A DNA stretch of 64,000 bases from Fimenecus sp963624605 (GCA_963624605.1 CAVFQD010000001.1:22080-86079), one strand, 5' to 3'. Counted from the stretch's first letter, positions 34,629 through 43,035 are shown. Notes: generated by a model not told the origin, from the sequence alone. Made by a program: numbers and translations.

Positions 34629-37037
34629 ATGGACTATAATTTCAGACAGACAGAAGAAAAATGGCAGAAAAAATGGGACGAAGAGGGCGTTTTCCACGCT
34701 GTTGACAATTCGGAAAAGCCTAAGTTCTACGGACTTGTAGAGTTCCCCTATCCGTCGGGCGCGGGTATGCATGTCGGACACATCAAGGCTTATTCGGGTC
34801 TTGAGGTCGTTTCGAGAAAAAGACGACTTCAGGGCTACAATGTGCTTTTTCCGATAGGCTTTGACGCATACGGACTTCCCACGGAAAACTATGCTATAAA
34901 GACAGGTATACATCCGAGAAAAGTTACCGATATGAATATAGAGAAGTTTACAAGTCAGCTTAAAAGGGTAGGCTTCTCATTTGACTGGACGAGGGTTATC
35001 GACACCACGCAGGAGGACTACTACAAGTGGACTCAGTGGATATTCCTCAAAATGTTTGAGAACGGACTTGCTTTCCGCGACAAGACATTGGTAAACTACT
35101 GCCCGTCATGCAAGGTTGTCCTTTCAAACGAGGACTCGCAGGGCGGCAAGTGCGACATCTGCCATTCAGATGTCGTTCAGAAATCAAAGGATGTCTGGTA
35201 TCTCCGTATCACAAAATATGCCGACAAGCTTCTTGAGGGACTCAACGAGGTTGATTATCTTCCGAACATCAAGCTTCAGCAGATAAACTGGATAGGTAAA
35301 TCAAAGGGTGCGTTTGTAAACTTCAAGGTAAATGAGGCTGACGAGAGCTTCAGAATTTACACCACACGTCCCGATACGCTCTTCGGCGTAACCTTTATGG
35401 TTATGGCTCCCGAGCATCCCATAATCGACAAGTATGCGGACCTCATCGGCAATATGGACGAGGTCAGGGCGTACAGACAGGAATGTGCGAAAAAGACCGA
35501 GTTCGAGAGAACACAGCTTGTAAAGAATAAAACAGGTGTAAAGCTTCAAGGCTTTACAGCGAAAAACCCCGTCAACGGCAAGGAAATCCCGATTTATATT
35601 TCCGACTATGTTATGATGGGTTACGGCACGGGCGCAATTATGGCTGTTCCCGCTCACGATCAGAGAGACTACGACTTCGCAAAGAAGTTCGGTATTGATA
35701 TAATCGAGGTTATCAAGGGCGGAGACGTCTCGGTTGAGGCTTATACGGGAGACGGCGAGATGGTAAACTCGGGCTTCCTCAACGGTATGAGCAATAAAAA
35801 GGACTCTATCGCAAAGATGATTGAATACCTTGAAGAAAAGGGCATAGGCGAAGAGGGCGTTCAGTATAAGATGAAGGACTGGGCGTTCAACCGTCAGCGC
35901 TATTGGGGCGAGCCTATTCCGATTGTTTACTGCCCCCACTGCGGAATGGTCCCCGTTCCCTATGACGAGCTTCCGCTTAAATTGCCCAAGGTTGAAAACT
36001 TTGAGCCGGGACAGGACGGCGAAAGCCCTCTTGCGAAAATTGATTCCTTCGTAAACTGCAAGTGCCCGAAGTGCGGCGCAGACGCAAGAAGAGAAACAGA
36101 CACAATGCCTCAGTGGGCAGGTTCTTCGTGGTATTTCCTGAGATATATCGACCCGCACAACGATAAGGCGCTGGCAGACCCCGAAAAGCTTAAATATTGG
36201 GGTCCCGTTGACTGGTACAACGGCGGTATGGAGCATGTTACACGCCACCTTATCTATTCAAGATTTTGGCATCGCTTCCTCTATGACATCGGCGCAGTTC
36301 CGTTCAAGGAGCCTTACCTCAAGAGAACGGCTCAGGGACTTATCTTAGGACCCGACGGCGTTAAAATGAGTAAATCAAAGGGCAATGTCATTGACCCGAA
36401 CGAGGTTGTTGATGTTTACGGCGCAGATGTTTTGAGAACCTATGTTCTGTTTATGGGCGACTATGAGCAGGCAGCTCCGTGGAGCGAGTCGAGCGTTAAG
36501 GGCTGTAAGAGATTTATCGACCGTATATGGAAGCTTCAGGATATTTTGACCGACGGCGATGAGTATTCAAAGGAGCTTTCCTCCGCAATGCACAAGACCG
36601 TAAAGAAAGTCGGCGAAGACATTGAGGAAATGAAGTACAACACCGCTATTGCGGCCTTGATGACGCTTCTCAACCAAATCTACGATAACGGCAGGATAAA
36701 CCGCGCAGAGCTTAAAACGCTTCTTTTGCTTGTAAATCCCTTTGCTCCGCATATCACGGAGGAAATGTGGTCAACTCTCGGCTACGGCGAGATGATTGCA
36801 AAGGACGGCACATGGCCCGAATATGACGAGGCGAAGTGCATCGACGACACCGTTGAAATCGCAGTTCAGATAAACGGCAAAATCCGTGCTAAAATCGAGG
36901 TTGCAACCGACGCTTCAAACGATGAGGCTATCGCTGCGGCAAAGGCTGACGAAAAAATTGCCGAAGAGCTTAACGGCAAGAATATAATCAAGGAAATCTA
37001 TGTTAAGGGAAGGCTTGTAAATATCGTCGCAAAATAA
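34629..37037 (+). CDS. leuS: Leucyl-tRNA synthetase
   Basis: An 802-residue class I synthetase. The HIGH-type motif in YPSGAGMHVGHIKAY is near residues 39-53, a CP1 editing domain with FTARPD-type TTRPDTLFGVTF is near 240, the zinc-type CPHCGMVPV and CPKCGAD lie mid-protein, and KMSKSKGN is near 578-585. The C-terminal anticodon-binding and small domains are complete. No T-box leader precedes it: it is read from the yhbY cluster with a 30-bp gap. Confidence 0.97.
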   Translation: MDYNFRQTEEKWQKKWDEEGVFHAVDNSEKPKFYGLVEFPYPSGAGMHVGHIKAYSGLEVVSRKRRLQGYNVLFPIGFDAYGLPTENYAIKTGIHPRKVTDMNIEKFTSQLKRVGFSFDWTRVIDTTQEDYYKWTQWIFLKMFENGLAFRDKTLVNYCPSCKVVLSNEDSQGGKCDICHSDVVQKSKDVWYLRITKYADKLLEGLNEVDYLPNIKLQQINWIGKSKGAFVNFKVNEADESFRIYTTRPDTLFGVTFMVMAPEHPIIDKYADLIGNMDEVRAYRQECAKKTEFERTQLVKNKTGVKLQGFTAKNPVNGKEIPIYISDYVMMGYGTGAIMAVPAHDQRDYDFAKKFGIDIIEVIKGGDVSVEAYTGDGEMVNSGFLNGMSNKKDSIAKMIEYLEEKGIGEEGVQYKMKDWAFNRQRYWGEPIPIVYCPHCGMVPVPYDELPLKLPKVENFEPGQDGESPLAKIDSFVNCKCPKCGADARRETDTMPQWAGSSWYFLRYIDPHNDKALADPEKLKYWGPVDWYNGGMEHVTRHLIYSRFWHRFLYDIGAVPFKEPYLKRTAQGLILGPDGVKMSKSKGNVIDPNEVVDVYGADVLRTYVLFMGDYEQAAPWSESSVKGCKRFIDRIWKLQDILTDGDEYSKELSSAMHKTVKKVGEDIEEMKYNTAIAALMTLLNQIYDNGRINRAELKTLLLLVNPFAPHITEEMWSTLGYGEMIAKDGTWPEYDEAKCIDDTVEIAVQINGKIRAKIEVATDASNDEAIAAAKADEKIAEELNGKNIIKEIYVKGRLVNIVAK

Positions 37038-37046
37038 GGTGATTTT

Positions 37047-37160
37047 ATGAGAGCTTTTAAGGAACTTTCAGACAAATTGATTGACATTTTCAGAAATACA
37101 AGAACGGCAGACGTTATGATGTACATAGCGTCTGTCGTTGCGTCTTTTTTCAGAGGATAA
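37047..37160 (+). CDS. Possible 37-residue peptide after leuS
   Basis: A short frame begins MRAFKELSDKLIDIF, 4 nt after AAGGTGA, which is a good ribosome-binding site. It could fold as an amphipathic helix with a hydrophobic end (MMYIASVVASFF). However, a terminator-like hairpin (37106-37150) lies inside it, so the frame may be chance. No family is recognised. Confidence 0.4.
   Translation: MRAFKELSDKLIDIFRNTRTADVMMYIASVVASFFRG
37106..37150 (+). terminator. Probable terminator after leuS
   Basis: A 13-bp stem GGCAGACGTTATG / CATAGCGTCTGTC with two G-T pairs and a 5-nt loop, then GTTGCGTC and TTTTTT. The T run is 8 nt from the stem, so strength is uncertain. Confidence 0.55.
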
Positions 37161-37166
37161 ACGATT

Positions 37167-38483
37167 ATGCACTTTAACAGGATAATTTCACTTGTGCTGG
37201 TAATAGCTCTTACCTGCCCGATATGCTATCAGACCGATTTATTCGCAAGGCGTACCGACTATTCAAATAAGGTAAAGGCTGTTTCGCAGGAAAGCGGCAC
37301 ATATACCGAAGCTGAAATTACAAGCGGACTTACCCGTGAGTTCGAGAGCAGGGAAAAGGATATTGACAGGCTGATAAGTGCCGCCGAGGCAAGTGGAGAT
37401 ACCGATTTCGGGGAGCAGGTAAACACAGCTTTTACAAGGCTTTATTCGCTTCTTAAAAAGGTTATACTTTCGGGAGGAAGCATTGAATACAGCGATGTGG
37501 AAAACGAGCTTACGGACATTTTCAACAGCCTGTTTGCACTTGACACAAAGCTCAACGAAATAAGCCCCGAGGCAATGGGCGACCTTACGAACAGAGGCTT
37601 TGTAACGCAGGCGATTTCCATTGTGTGGGATATTGTAACCGCCTTTGACAAGAGCAGGGTGGCTTCGCAGACTATGGAAACGGGCGTTACCCGACTTGAG
37701 GACATTCCCTATATCGACGACGGCACGAACGAGCATATGCTTGATGTTTATTATCCCGAGGGCACAAGCGAAAAGCTTCCCGTTATAATCGACATCCACG
37801 GCGGCGGACTTATGATGGGCGACAAGGATTCGAATAAGATTTACTGCTCCGTGCTTGCAAAGAGAGGCTACACGGTGGTATGCGTCAATTACAGACTTTC
37901 GCCCGATGTTCTGTATCCGTCGCAGGTTCAGGATATTATGGCGGCGTTTAAGTGGGTAAACGACAATGCCGACAGCTATAATATCGACCTTGACAAGGTC
38001 TATGTTACGGGCGACTCCGCAGGCGGCAACCTTGCTTATTATGTTCCGCTTGTCGAGACAAGTCCCGAGCTTTGCGAGCTTTACGGCGTATCTCCGTCGG
38101 GACTTCAAATTGACGCCTTGGGTCTTGTTTCGGGTATGTACGATATGAAAACGGGCGTCAATGCTCCGCTCATATCCTGCTATTTCGGCTTTGACTATAA
38201 AAACTCGCCGTATTATCCGTATTTACAGCCCGAAGAGGTTTTGCCGCTGGGCGAGCTACCTCCGTGCTATATGGTGTCATGTTCAAGGGATTTCCTCCAT
38301 TCTTCGGCAGAACACTTCGACAGCGTTTTGACCGAGCAGGGGATTGAGCATGTTTACCGTGACTGGGGCTTGACCGTGAACAAGTCGTCGGGGCACATAA
38401 CGAGTGTTGCGTATCCGGACCTTGAAGAGAGTCAACAGACCATTGACGAAATGCTTGAATTTTTTCAAATGCACACAGAATAA
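37167..38483 (+). CDS. Secreted alpha/beta-hydrolase (esterase/lipase, HSL-like)
   Basis: A 438-residue protein with an N-terminal signal sequence (hydrophobic core about 7-20) and about 150 helical residues of unknown role. An alpha/beta-hydrolase domain follows: oxyanion-hole IDIHGGGLMMGD near 209, nucleophile elbow in VTGDSAGGNLAYY near 278-290, and SSGHITSVAYP with the likely catalytic His near the end. It resembles acetyl-esterases that deacetylate plant or host glycans. The arabinose genes downstream make a plant hemicellulose role plausible but unproven. Confidence 0.82.
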   Translation: MHFNRIISLVLVIALTCPICYQTDLFARRTDYSNKVKAVSQESGTYTEAEITSGLTREFESREKDIDRLISAAEASGDTDFGEQVNTAFTRLYSLLKKVILSGGSIEYSDVENELTDIFNSLFALDTKLNEISPEAMGDLTNRGFVTQAISIVWDIVTAFDKSRVASQTMETGVTRLEDIPYIDDGTNEHMLDVYYPEGTSEKLPVIIDIHGGGLMMGDKDSNKIYCSVLAKRGYTVVCVNYRLSPDVLYPSQVQDIMAAFKWVNDNADSYNIDLDKVYVTGDSAGGNLAYYVPLVETSPELCELYGVSPSGLQIDALGLVSGMYDMKTGVNAPLISCYFGFDYKNSPYYPYLQPEEVLPLGELPPCYMVSCSRDFLHSSAEHFDSVLTEQGIEHVYRDWGLTVNKSSGHITSVAYPDLEESQQTIDEMLEFFQMHTE

Positions 38484-38516
38484 ACACTTATGACGGCGTT
38501 CGCACACTATCGAGCC

Positions 38517-38545
38517 TTGAAAACAACAGGCGGATATAATATAAT
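38517..38545 (+). promoter_or_regulatory. Promoter of araA-araD
   Basis: TTGAAA (38517-38522), a 17-bp spacer and TATAAT (38540-38545), 61 bp before the araA start. A CGGGCACGGCTCGGC repeat lies downstream of the start point. Confidence 0.75.
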
Positions 38546-38606
38546 AATTGAGTTAGGACAGGGTCGGGCACGGCTCGGCAAATACATATATAAAGGCGGG
38601 TAAATT

Positions 38607-40076
38607 ATGAAAAACAATATTTTCTATTTTGTTGTCGGTTCGCAGTTCCTCTACGGCGAGGAAACCTTGATTGAAATTGACAAACATTCAAAAATAATGG
38701 TTGACGGCTTTAATGCCGACAAAAATATTCCCTGTACCGTAAAATGGTTTCCGTGCGTTAAAACAAGCGAGGAAATTTACAACATAATGAACGAGGCTAA
38801 CAACGATGAAAGCTGTGCGGGCGTTATTACCTGGATGCACACCTTCTCCCCGTCAAAGATGTGGGTAAAGGGTCTTACTGCGTTGAGAAAGCCTTATCTT
38901 CATCTCAATACACAGTTCAACCGTGAAATCCCGTGGAACGATATTGATATGGACTTTATGAACCTCAATCAGTCGGCGCACGGCGACCGTGAGCACGGTT
39001 ATATTGCCGCAAGACTCCGTATGAACAGAAAGGTTGTTGTCGGCTTCTGGCAGGACGAGGATTTCACACGGCAGATAGGCGTCTGGATGAGAGCGGCTGT
39101 CGGTGCGGCTGAGTCGAGAAAGCTCAGGGTGCTTCGTATTTCAGACAATATGCGTAATGTTGCCGTTACCGAGGGCGACAAGGTCGAGGCTTTGATAAAG
39201 CTCGGCTGGAGCGTTGACCACTACGGCGTAGGCGATATTATCTCGGAGGTCGATAAGGTAACCGAGGAAGAAATCGACGAGCAGATGATTGCTTACGAAA
39301 ACGAATATGAATTTGACACCGACAACATTCAGTCGGTTCGTTATCAGGCTCAGGAAGAGGTTGCGCTGAAGAAATTCCTTGACAGGGGCAATTTCAAGGC
39401 GTTCCATACGAATTTTGAGGATTTGCAGGGACTTCGTCAGCTTCCCGGACTTGCGGCGCAGGACCTTATGAGGCAGGGCTACGGCTTCGGTGCAGAGGGC
39501 GACTGGAAGGTTGCCGCAATGACGAGAATTATGAAGGTTATGGCAGAGGGCATCGGCAAGGGCACTGCCTTTATGGAGGATTACACGCTTCATCTTGAAA
39601 AGGGCAATGAAATGATACTCGGCGCTCATATGCTTGAGGTCTGCCCGACCATTGCCTGCGAAAAGCCGAAAATTCAGGTGCACCCTCTCGGCATAGGCGA
39701 CAGAGAGGATCCTGCGAGACTTGTTTTCAAGGCGAAAAAAGGCTCGGCTATCGTTGTTTCGCTTGTCGATATGGGCGACAGGTTCAGAATGATTGTAAAC
39801 GACATTGAGTGTCAGACGCAGGAGCACGATATGCCCAAGCTCCCCGTTGCGGGAGTTCTTTGGAAGCCGCTTCCCGACTTCAAGACCTCGGCTACGGCTT
39901 GGATATATGCGGGCGGAGCGCATCACTCTGTGCTTTCATACGACCTTACCGCAGAGCATATGCGTGATTTTGCCGAGATTATGGGCATTGAATTTGTATA
40001 TATCAACAAGGATACAAAAATTCCCGAATTCAGAAAAGAGCTTGAATACAACGATGTTATCTGGAGGAACAAATAA
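38607..40076 (+). CDS. araA: L-arabinose isomerase
   Basis: A 489-residue enzyme interconverting L-arabinose and L-ribulose. The N-terminus has FVVGSQFLYGEETL, the family's first strand. Metal-site motifs include GFGAEGDWKVAAM near residues 291-303 and HMLEVCP near 347; YAGGAHHSVLSYDL lies near the C-terminus. Length is normal. araD follows with a 1-bp overlap. The kinase araB is not adjacent, so ribulokinase must be encoded elsewhere or replaced. Confidence 0.97.
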   Translation: MKNNIFYFVVGSQFLYGEETLIEIDKHSKIMVDGFNADKNIPCTVKWFPCVKTSEEIYNIMNEANNDESCAGVITWMHTFSPSKMWVKGLTALRKPYLHLNTQFNREIPWNDIDMDFMNLNQSAHGDREHGYIAARLRMNRKVVVGFWQDEDFTRQIGVWMRAAVGAAESRKLRVLRISDNMRNVAVTEGDKVEALIKLGWSVDHYGVGDIISEVDKVTEEEIDEQMIAYENEYEFDTDNIQSVRYQAQEEVALKKFLDRGNFKAFHTNFEDLQGLRQLPGLAAQDLMRQGYGFGAEGDWKVAAMTRIMKVMAEGIGKGTAFMEDYTLHLEKGNEMILGAHMLEVCPTIACEKPKIQVHPLGIGDREDPARLVFKAKKGSAIVVSLVDMGDRFRMIVNDIECQTQEHDMPKLPVAGVLWKPLPDFKTSATAWIYAGGAHHSVLSYDLTAEHMRDFAEIMGIEFVYINKDTKIPEFRKELEYNDVIWRNK

Positions 40077-40780
40077 TGCTTGAACAGTTAAAGCAGGATG
40101 TTTACAGGGCTAATATGCAGCTTAAAGAGTTCGGCTTGGTTGTTCTGACCTGGGGTAATGTTTCGGCAATCGACAGGGAAACGGGCTTGGTTGTTATCAA
40201 GCCGTCGGGCGTTCCTTATGATACAATGAAAGCCGAGGATATGGTGGTTGTCGATTTGGACGGGAATATTGTCGAGGGTATGCTCAACCCCTCGTCCGAC
40301 ACACCCACACACCTTGAGCTTTATCGGAATTTTGAGAGTATCGGTGCGGTTGTGCACACACATTCTGCGTGGGCAACCTCTTTTGCGCAGGCGGGTAGGG
40401 AGATAAAGGCATACGGTACAACGCACGCAGATTTTGCAAACCGTTCCGTTCCCTGTACCAGAGGACTTACAAAGGCAGAGGTCGAGGGCGAATATGAGCT
40501 CAACACGGGCAAGGTAATTGTCGAGTGCTTCAAGAACGAAAGCATAAATCCCGACGACTGCCCGGCGGTTCTCATTCACAGGCACGGACCGTTCTGCTGG
40601 GGCAAAAGCTGCTTCAAGGCGGTTGAAAATGCGCTCATTCTCGAAGAGGTTGCCAAAATGGCATTTAGGACGGAGCAGATTGCCGCAGTTGAGCAAAAAC
40701 AGGTCGGAATTGAGGATTATCTCCTCGCAAAGCATTATAACCGCAAGCACGGCAAGAACGCATATTACGGTCAGAAATGA
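40076..40780 (+). CDS. araD: L-ribulose-5-phosphate 4-epimerase
   Basis: A 234-residue class II aldolase-fold enzyme making D-xylulose 5-phosphate. Motifs: LTWGNVSAIDRETGLVVIKP (phosphate site), VVHTHSAWATSFAQ (zinc histidines) and VLIHRHGPFCWGK. Length matches the E. coli enzyme (231). Coupled to araA by a TAATG overlap and closed by a terminator at 40797-40824. Confidence 0.96.
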   Translation: MLEQLKQDVYRANMQLKEFGLVVLTWGNVSAIDRETGLVVIKPSGVPYDTMKAEDMVVVDLDGNIVEGMLNPSSDTPTHLELYRNFESIGAVVHTHSAWATSFAQAGREIKAYGTTHADFANRSVPCTRGLTKAEVEGEYELNTGKVIVECFKNESINPDDCPAVLIHRHGPFCWGKSCFKAVENALILEEVAKMAFRTEQIAAVEQKQVGIEDYLLAKHYNRKHGKNAYYGQK

Positions 40781-40796
40781 ATTAAATGTAATTTTT

Positions 40797-40824
40797 AAGG
40801 ACGGATTTTCCGTCCTTATTTTTT
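40797..40824 (+). terminator. Terminator after araD
   Basis: AAGGACGG-ATTTT-CCGTCCTT followed by ATTTTTT, 17 bp after the araD stop. Confidence 0.9.
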
Positions 40825-40845
40825 GTAAAAATTAAACGATGACAC

Positions 40846-40978
40846 GGTAGGGCGGGGGCAGCGCCCTTACGGGCGAGGTAAGAGTGAATAGTGAATAATG
40901 AATAGTGAATAGGTGTGGGTGCTTCGCACGGATTAAAAACTATAACGAACTGCGTAGGGATAGGGCTCGCCCCTGTCC
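40846..40978. repeat. Dispersed palindromes after araD
   Basis: Copies of the families seen at 32421-32738: GTAGGGCGGGGGCAGCGCCC with TTACGGGCG at 40847-40875, the string GTGAATAGTGAATAATGAAT (40883-40902), and GGATAGGGCTCGCCCCTGTCC at about 40957-40977. Together with the XRE remnant and its terminator they fill the 497-bp gap between araD and spoVAD. Confidence 0.8.
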
Positions 40979-41000
40979 TAAATCCTATTCACATAACATT

Positions 41001-41030
41001 AAACAAAAAGCAGACAGCCAAGCTGTCTGC
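41001..41030 (-). terminator. Terminator of the broken XRE gene
   Basis: GCAGACAG / CTGTCTGC stem with a 5-nt loop; on the - strand it is followed by TTTTTGTTT and comes directly after the pseudogene stop codon. Confidence 0.75.
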
Positions 41031-41135
41031 TTATCTGTTTATTTCGGGGTTGTCTGTGCGCTCAAGAAGATAGTCAACGGAAACATTGAAATAATCGGCG
41101 ATTTTAATAAGCGTTGCATAATCCGCCTCACGCAA
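41031..41135 (-). pseudogene. Remnant of an XRE-family HTH regulator (C-terminal end only)
   Basis: On the - strand a frame reads LREADYATLIKIADYFNVSV then DYLLERTDNPEINR and a stop, the typical last helices of a Cro/C1-type regulator (IADYFNVSVDYLLGRTD pattern). Upstream (41136 onward) the frame is lost and no helix-turn-helix or start codon is present. Only about 35 of an expected 65-110 residues remain, so the gene is dead. Its terminator is intact. Confidence 0.75.
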
Positions 41136-41277
41136 CGGAAATCCGTTCGGGGCGTGGAATTTTTATATGCAACCGTAGGACAAAATCACCGATAAAATTT
41201 CGCCGAATTCAATCGTTTTATATTTTGTATAAAATCGCCTTTTTTGTAAAAAATCTTATTAAAGGACAGGTGATTTT

Positions 41278-42303
41278 ATGATTGAGCGTTTTGGCAAATA
41301 CACATTGAAGCTGAACGAAAGGCCGTCGGTAATCGGATATGCGGGCGTAGTCGGCAAGACTGAGGGCGAGGGACCGCTCAAAGAGGAATTTGACCATATT
41401 TTTGAGGATGACACCCTCGGCGAGGAGTCGTTTGAGAAATCGGAGAGCAGTCTGCAAAGGGAGGCTGTTCTGCGTGCAATGATAAAATCGGGCAGACCCA
41501 TAGAGGATGTCGAATACATTTTTGCGGGCGATTTGCTCAATCAGTGCACGGCGTCAACCTTTTCTCTGCGTGAGTTCGGAATACCGCTTTTGGGGCTGTT
41601 CGGCGCTTGCTCGACCATGGCGCTGTCGCTGGGACTTGCGAGCGTGTTCGTAAACTGCGAAGCCTCCGCTCTTGCGGTTGCGGCAACCTCGTCACATTTC
41701 TGTTCCGCCGAAAGGCAATTCCGCCTGCCACTCGAATATGGAGGTCAGCGCACCCCGACGGCGCAGAGAACCGTAACAGGGGCGGGGGCAAGCGTTGTGG
41801 CAAGGCACATTCCGAACAAGCCGTGCATAGAGGCGGTTACATTCGGCAAAATCGTTGATTTGGGAATTAAGGACTCTGCTAATATGGGTGCGGCTATGGC
41901 ACCTGCGGCGGCAATGACAATTTCCGACTTCTTCTCCGACACGGGAATGAAGCCCGAGGATGTTGATATGATTGTCACGGGCGACCTCGGCTTTGTCGGA
42001 AGCGAGCTTTTGCTTGAGCTTATCGAAAAAGACTATTCGCTTGACATTTCGTCGGTCCACAACGATTGCGGAATGATGATGTATTACAGAGAAAAGCAGG
42101 ATGTCCACGCAGGCGGCTCGGGCTGCGGCTGCGGAGGTTCAATCCTCAACACCTATTTTATGAACAGGCTTGAAAAAGGCGATTTTTCAAAAATACTGTT
42201 TGTGGCAACCGGAGCGCTGATGTCTCCGACCACATCCTTGCAAGGGGAGAGTATACCGTCTATAGCGCACGCAGTGCTTTTGTCAAAGCCCGACAACAAC
42301 TAA
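41278..42303 (+). CDS. spoVAD: Stage V sporulation protein AD
   Basis: A 341-residue thiolase-fold protein of the SpoVA channel that moves dipicolinic acid into the forespore. Motifs: FGIPLLGLFGACSTMALSLG, ATSSHFCSAERQFR and HNDCGMMMYYREKQD. In most spore formers it lies between spoVAC and spoVAE. Here neither is adjacent, and its downstream side is occupied by structured repeats. The ribosome-binding site is AGGTGA. Any sigma-G promoter could not be assigned with confidence. Confidence 0.95.
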   Translation: MIERFGKYTLKLNERPSVIGYAGVVGKTEGEGPLKEEFDHIFEDDTLGEESFEKSESSLQREAVLRAMIKSGRPIEDVEYIFAGDLLNQCTASTFSLREFGIPLLGLFGACSTMALSLGLASVFVNCEASALAVAATSSHFCSAERQFRLPLEYGGQRTPTAQRTVTGAGASVVARHIPNKPCIEAVTFGKIVDLGIKDSANMGAAMAPAAAMTISDFFSDTGMKPEDVDMIVTGDLGFVGSELLLELIEKDYSLDISSVHNDCGMMMYYREKQDVHAGGSGCGCGGSILNTYFMNRLEKGDFSKILFVATGALMSPTTSLQGESIPSIAHAVLLSKPDNN

Positions 42304-42306
42304 AGG

Positions 42307-42780
42307 AGAATAGCGTGAAAAATCACGCTATTCATAATTATAGTGCCCTCAAAATTCGCCTGCGGCAAAATTTTGAGCCGGCAGAAATCACCATCACGCC
42401 TGTTCAGGCAACGCAGGTTAAATCGGTGATTTCCAATAAAAATTTGTTGCCTGAAAGGCTATGGTGATTAGCGTGAAAAATCACGCTAATCATAATTATA
42501 GTGCCCTCAAAATTTGCGATTGGCAAATTTTGAGATGGCAGAAATCACCATCACGCCTGTTCAGGCAACGCAGGTTAAATCGGTGATTTCCAATAAAAAT
42601 TTGTTGCCTGAAAGGCTATGGTGATTAGCGTGAAAAATCACGCTAATCATAATTATAGTGCCCTCAAAATTTGCGATTGGCAAATTTTGAGATGGCAGAA
42701 ATCACCATCACGCCTGTTCAGGCAACGCAGGTTAAATCGGTGATTTCCAATAAAAATTTGTTGCCTGAAAGGCTATGGTG
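42307..42780 (+). repeat. Three tandem copies of a 157-158-bp structured element
   Basis: Units start at 42308, 42466 and 42623. Each has hairpin 1 (11-bp stem, AAAA loop), hairpin 2 (TGCC..CTCAAAATT / AATTTTGAG..GGCA with a 2-nt bulge) and a 3' region where GAAATCACC can pair with GGTGATTTC, or AATCACCAT with ATGGTGATT around TTCAGGCAAC/GTTGCCTGAA. Copy 1 differs from copies 2 and 3 by changes that keep both hairpins paired: GAATAG..CTATTC against GATTAG..CTAATC, and GCC-TGC-GGC against TTTGC-GATTG-GCAAA. That pattern suggests selection on a folded RNA or DNA. Confidence 0.88.
42315..42467 (+). CDS. Doubtful 50-residue frame in the first repeat copy
   Basis: A GTG start 7 nt after AAAGGAG, just downstream of the spoVAD stop, opens a 50-residue frame beginning MKNHAIHNYSALKIRLRQNF. 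Copies 2 and 3 carry a one-base deletion and stop after 34 codons, so the protein is not conserved among copies while the hairpins are. It is listed because its ribosome-binding site is excellent. I consider it likely that AAAGGAG originally served the gene at 42787. Confidence 0.2.
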   Translation: MKNHAIHNYSALKIRLRQNFEPAEITITPVQATQVKSVISNKNLLPERLW

Positions 42781-42786
42781 ATTTTT

Positions 42787-42942
42787 ATGTTTGAACTTTC
42801 CGAAGATTTAAGAGTAATATCAGCGTTTACCAAAACTATAAATATATTAACGGCAGTTAAAACGGCAATGACGGTTGGGATAATAGTCTACTGCGTTTTT
42901 ACGGGCTTCAAGGGAGTAAGCCTTGTAAAAAACGCTAAATAA
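42787..42942 (+). CDS. Small membrane protein, 51 residues
   Basis: The frame begins MFELSEDLRVISAFTKTINI and has one hydrophobic segment (about 28-43, AMTVGIIVYCVFTGF), ending in a basic tail. No family is recognised. Its start is 6 nt after GGTG, which lies in the 3' arm of the last repeat copy (ATGGTGATT) and would be hidden when that arm pairs with AATCACCAT. It is followed by a strong terminator. Position after spoVAD suggests a role in sporulation, an inference only. Confidence 0.55.
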   Translation: MFELSEDLRVISAFTKTINILTAVKTAMTVGIIVYCVFTGFKGVSLVKNAK

Positions 42943-42958
42943 CAGATTATATGCGGCT

Positions 42959-43003
42959 CGGGGGACTTTGATATTTTACAAAGTCTCCCGACTTTTTTAT
43001 TTT
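42959..43003 (+). terminator. Terminator after the small membrane protein gene
   Basis: A 12-bp stem CGGGGGACTTTG / CAAAGTCTCCCG with one G-T pair and an 8-nt loop, then ACTTTTTTATTTTTT. Confidence 0.92.
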
Positions 43004-43006
43004 TTA

Positions 43007-43035
43007 TTGAATTCCTACTAAAATTGTATTATTAT
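43007..43035 (+). promoter_or_regulatory. Promoter of the Rrf2 gene with overlapping operator-like motif
   Basis: TTGAAT (43007-43012), a 17-bp spacer and TATTAT (43030-43035). The stretch 43012-43032 matches 15 of 21 bases of the stretch 46581-46601 in the nifS promoter (shared core TACTAA...TGTAT). The motif spans spacer and -10 in both promoters, as expected for repression by the Rrf2 regulator encoded here. Confidence 0.6.

Noticed and set aside
35301..36248. Open frame of 315 codons opposite leuS
   Set aside because: Antisense shadow of a conserved synthetase; no start signals.
42307..42786. CRISPR array
   Set aside because: Three direct copies without variable spacers of constant size; the whole 158-bp unit is repeated and no cas gene is near.
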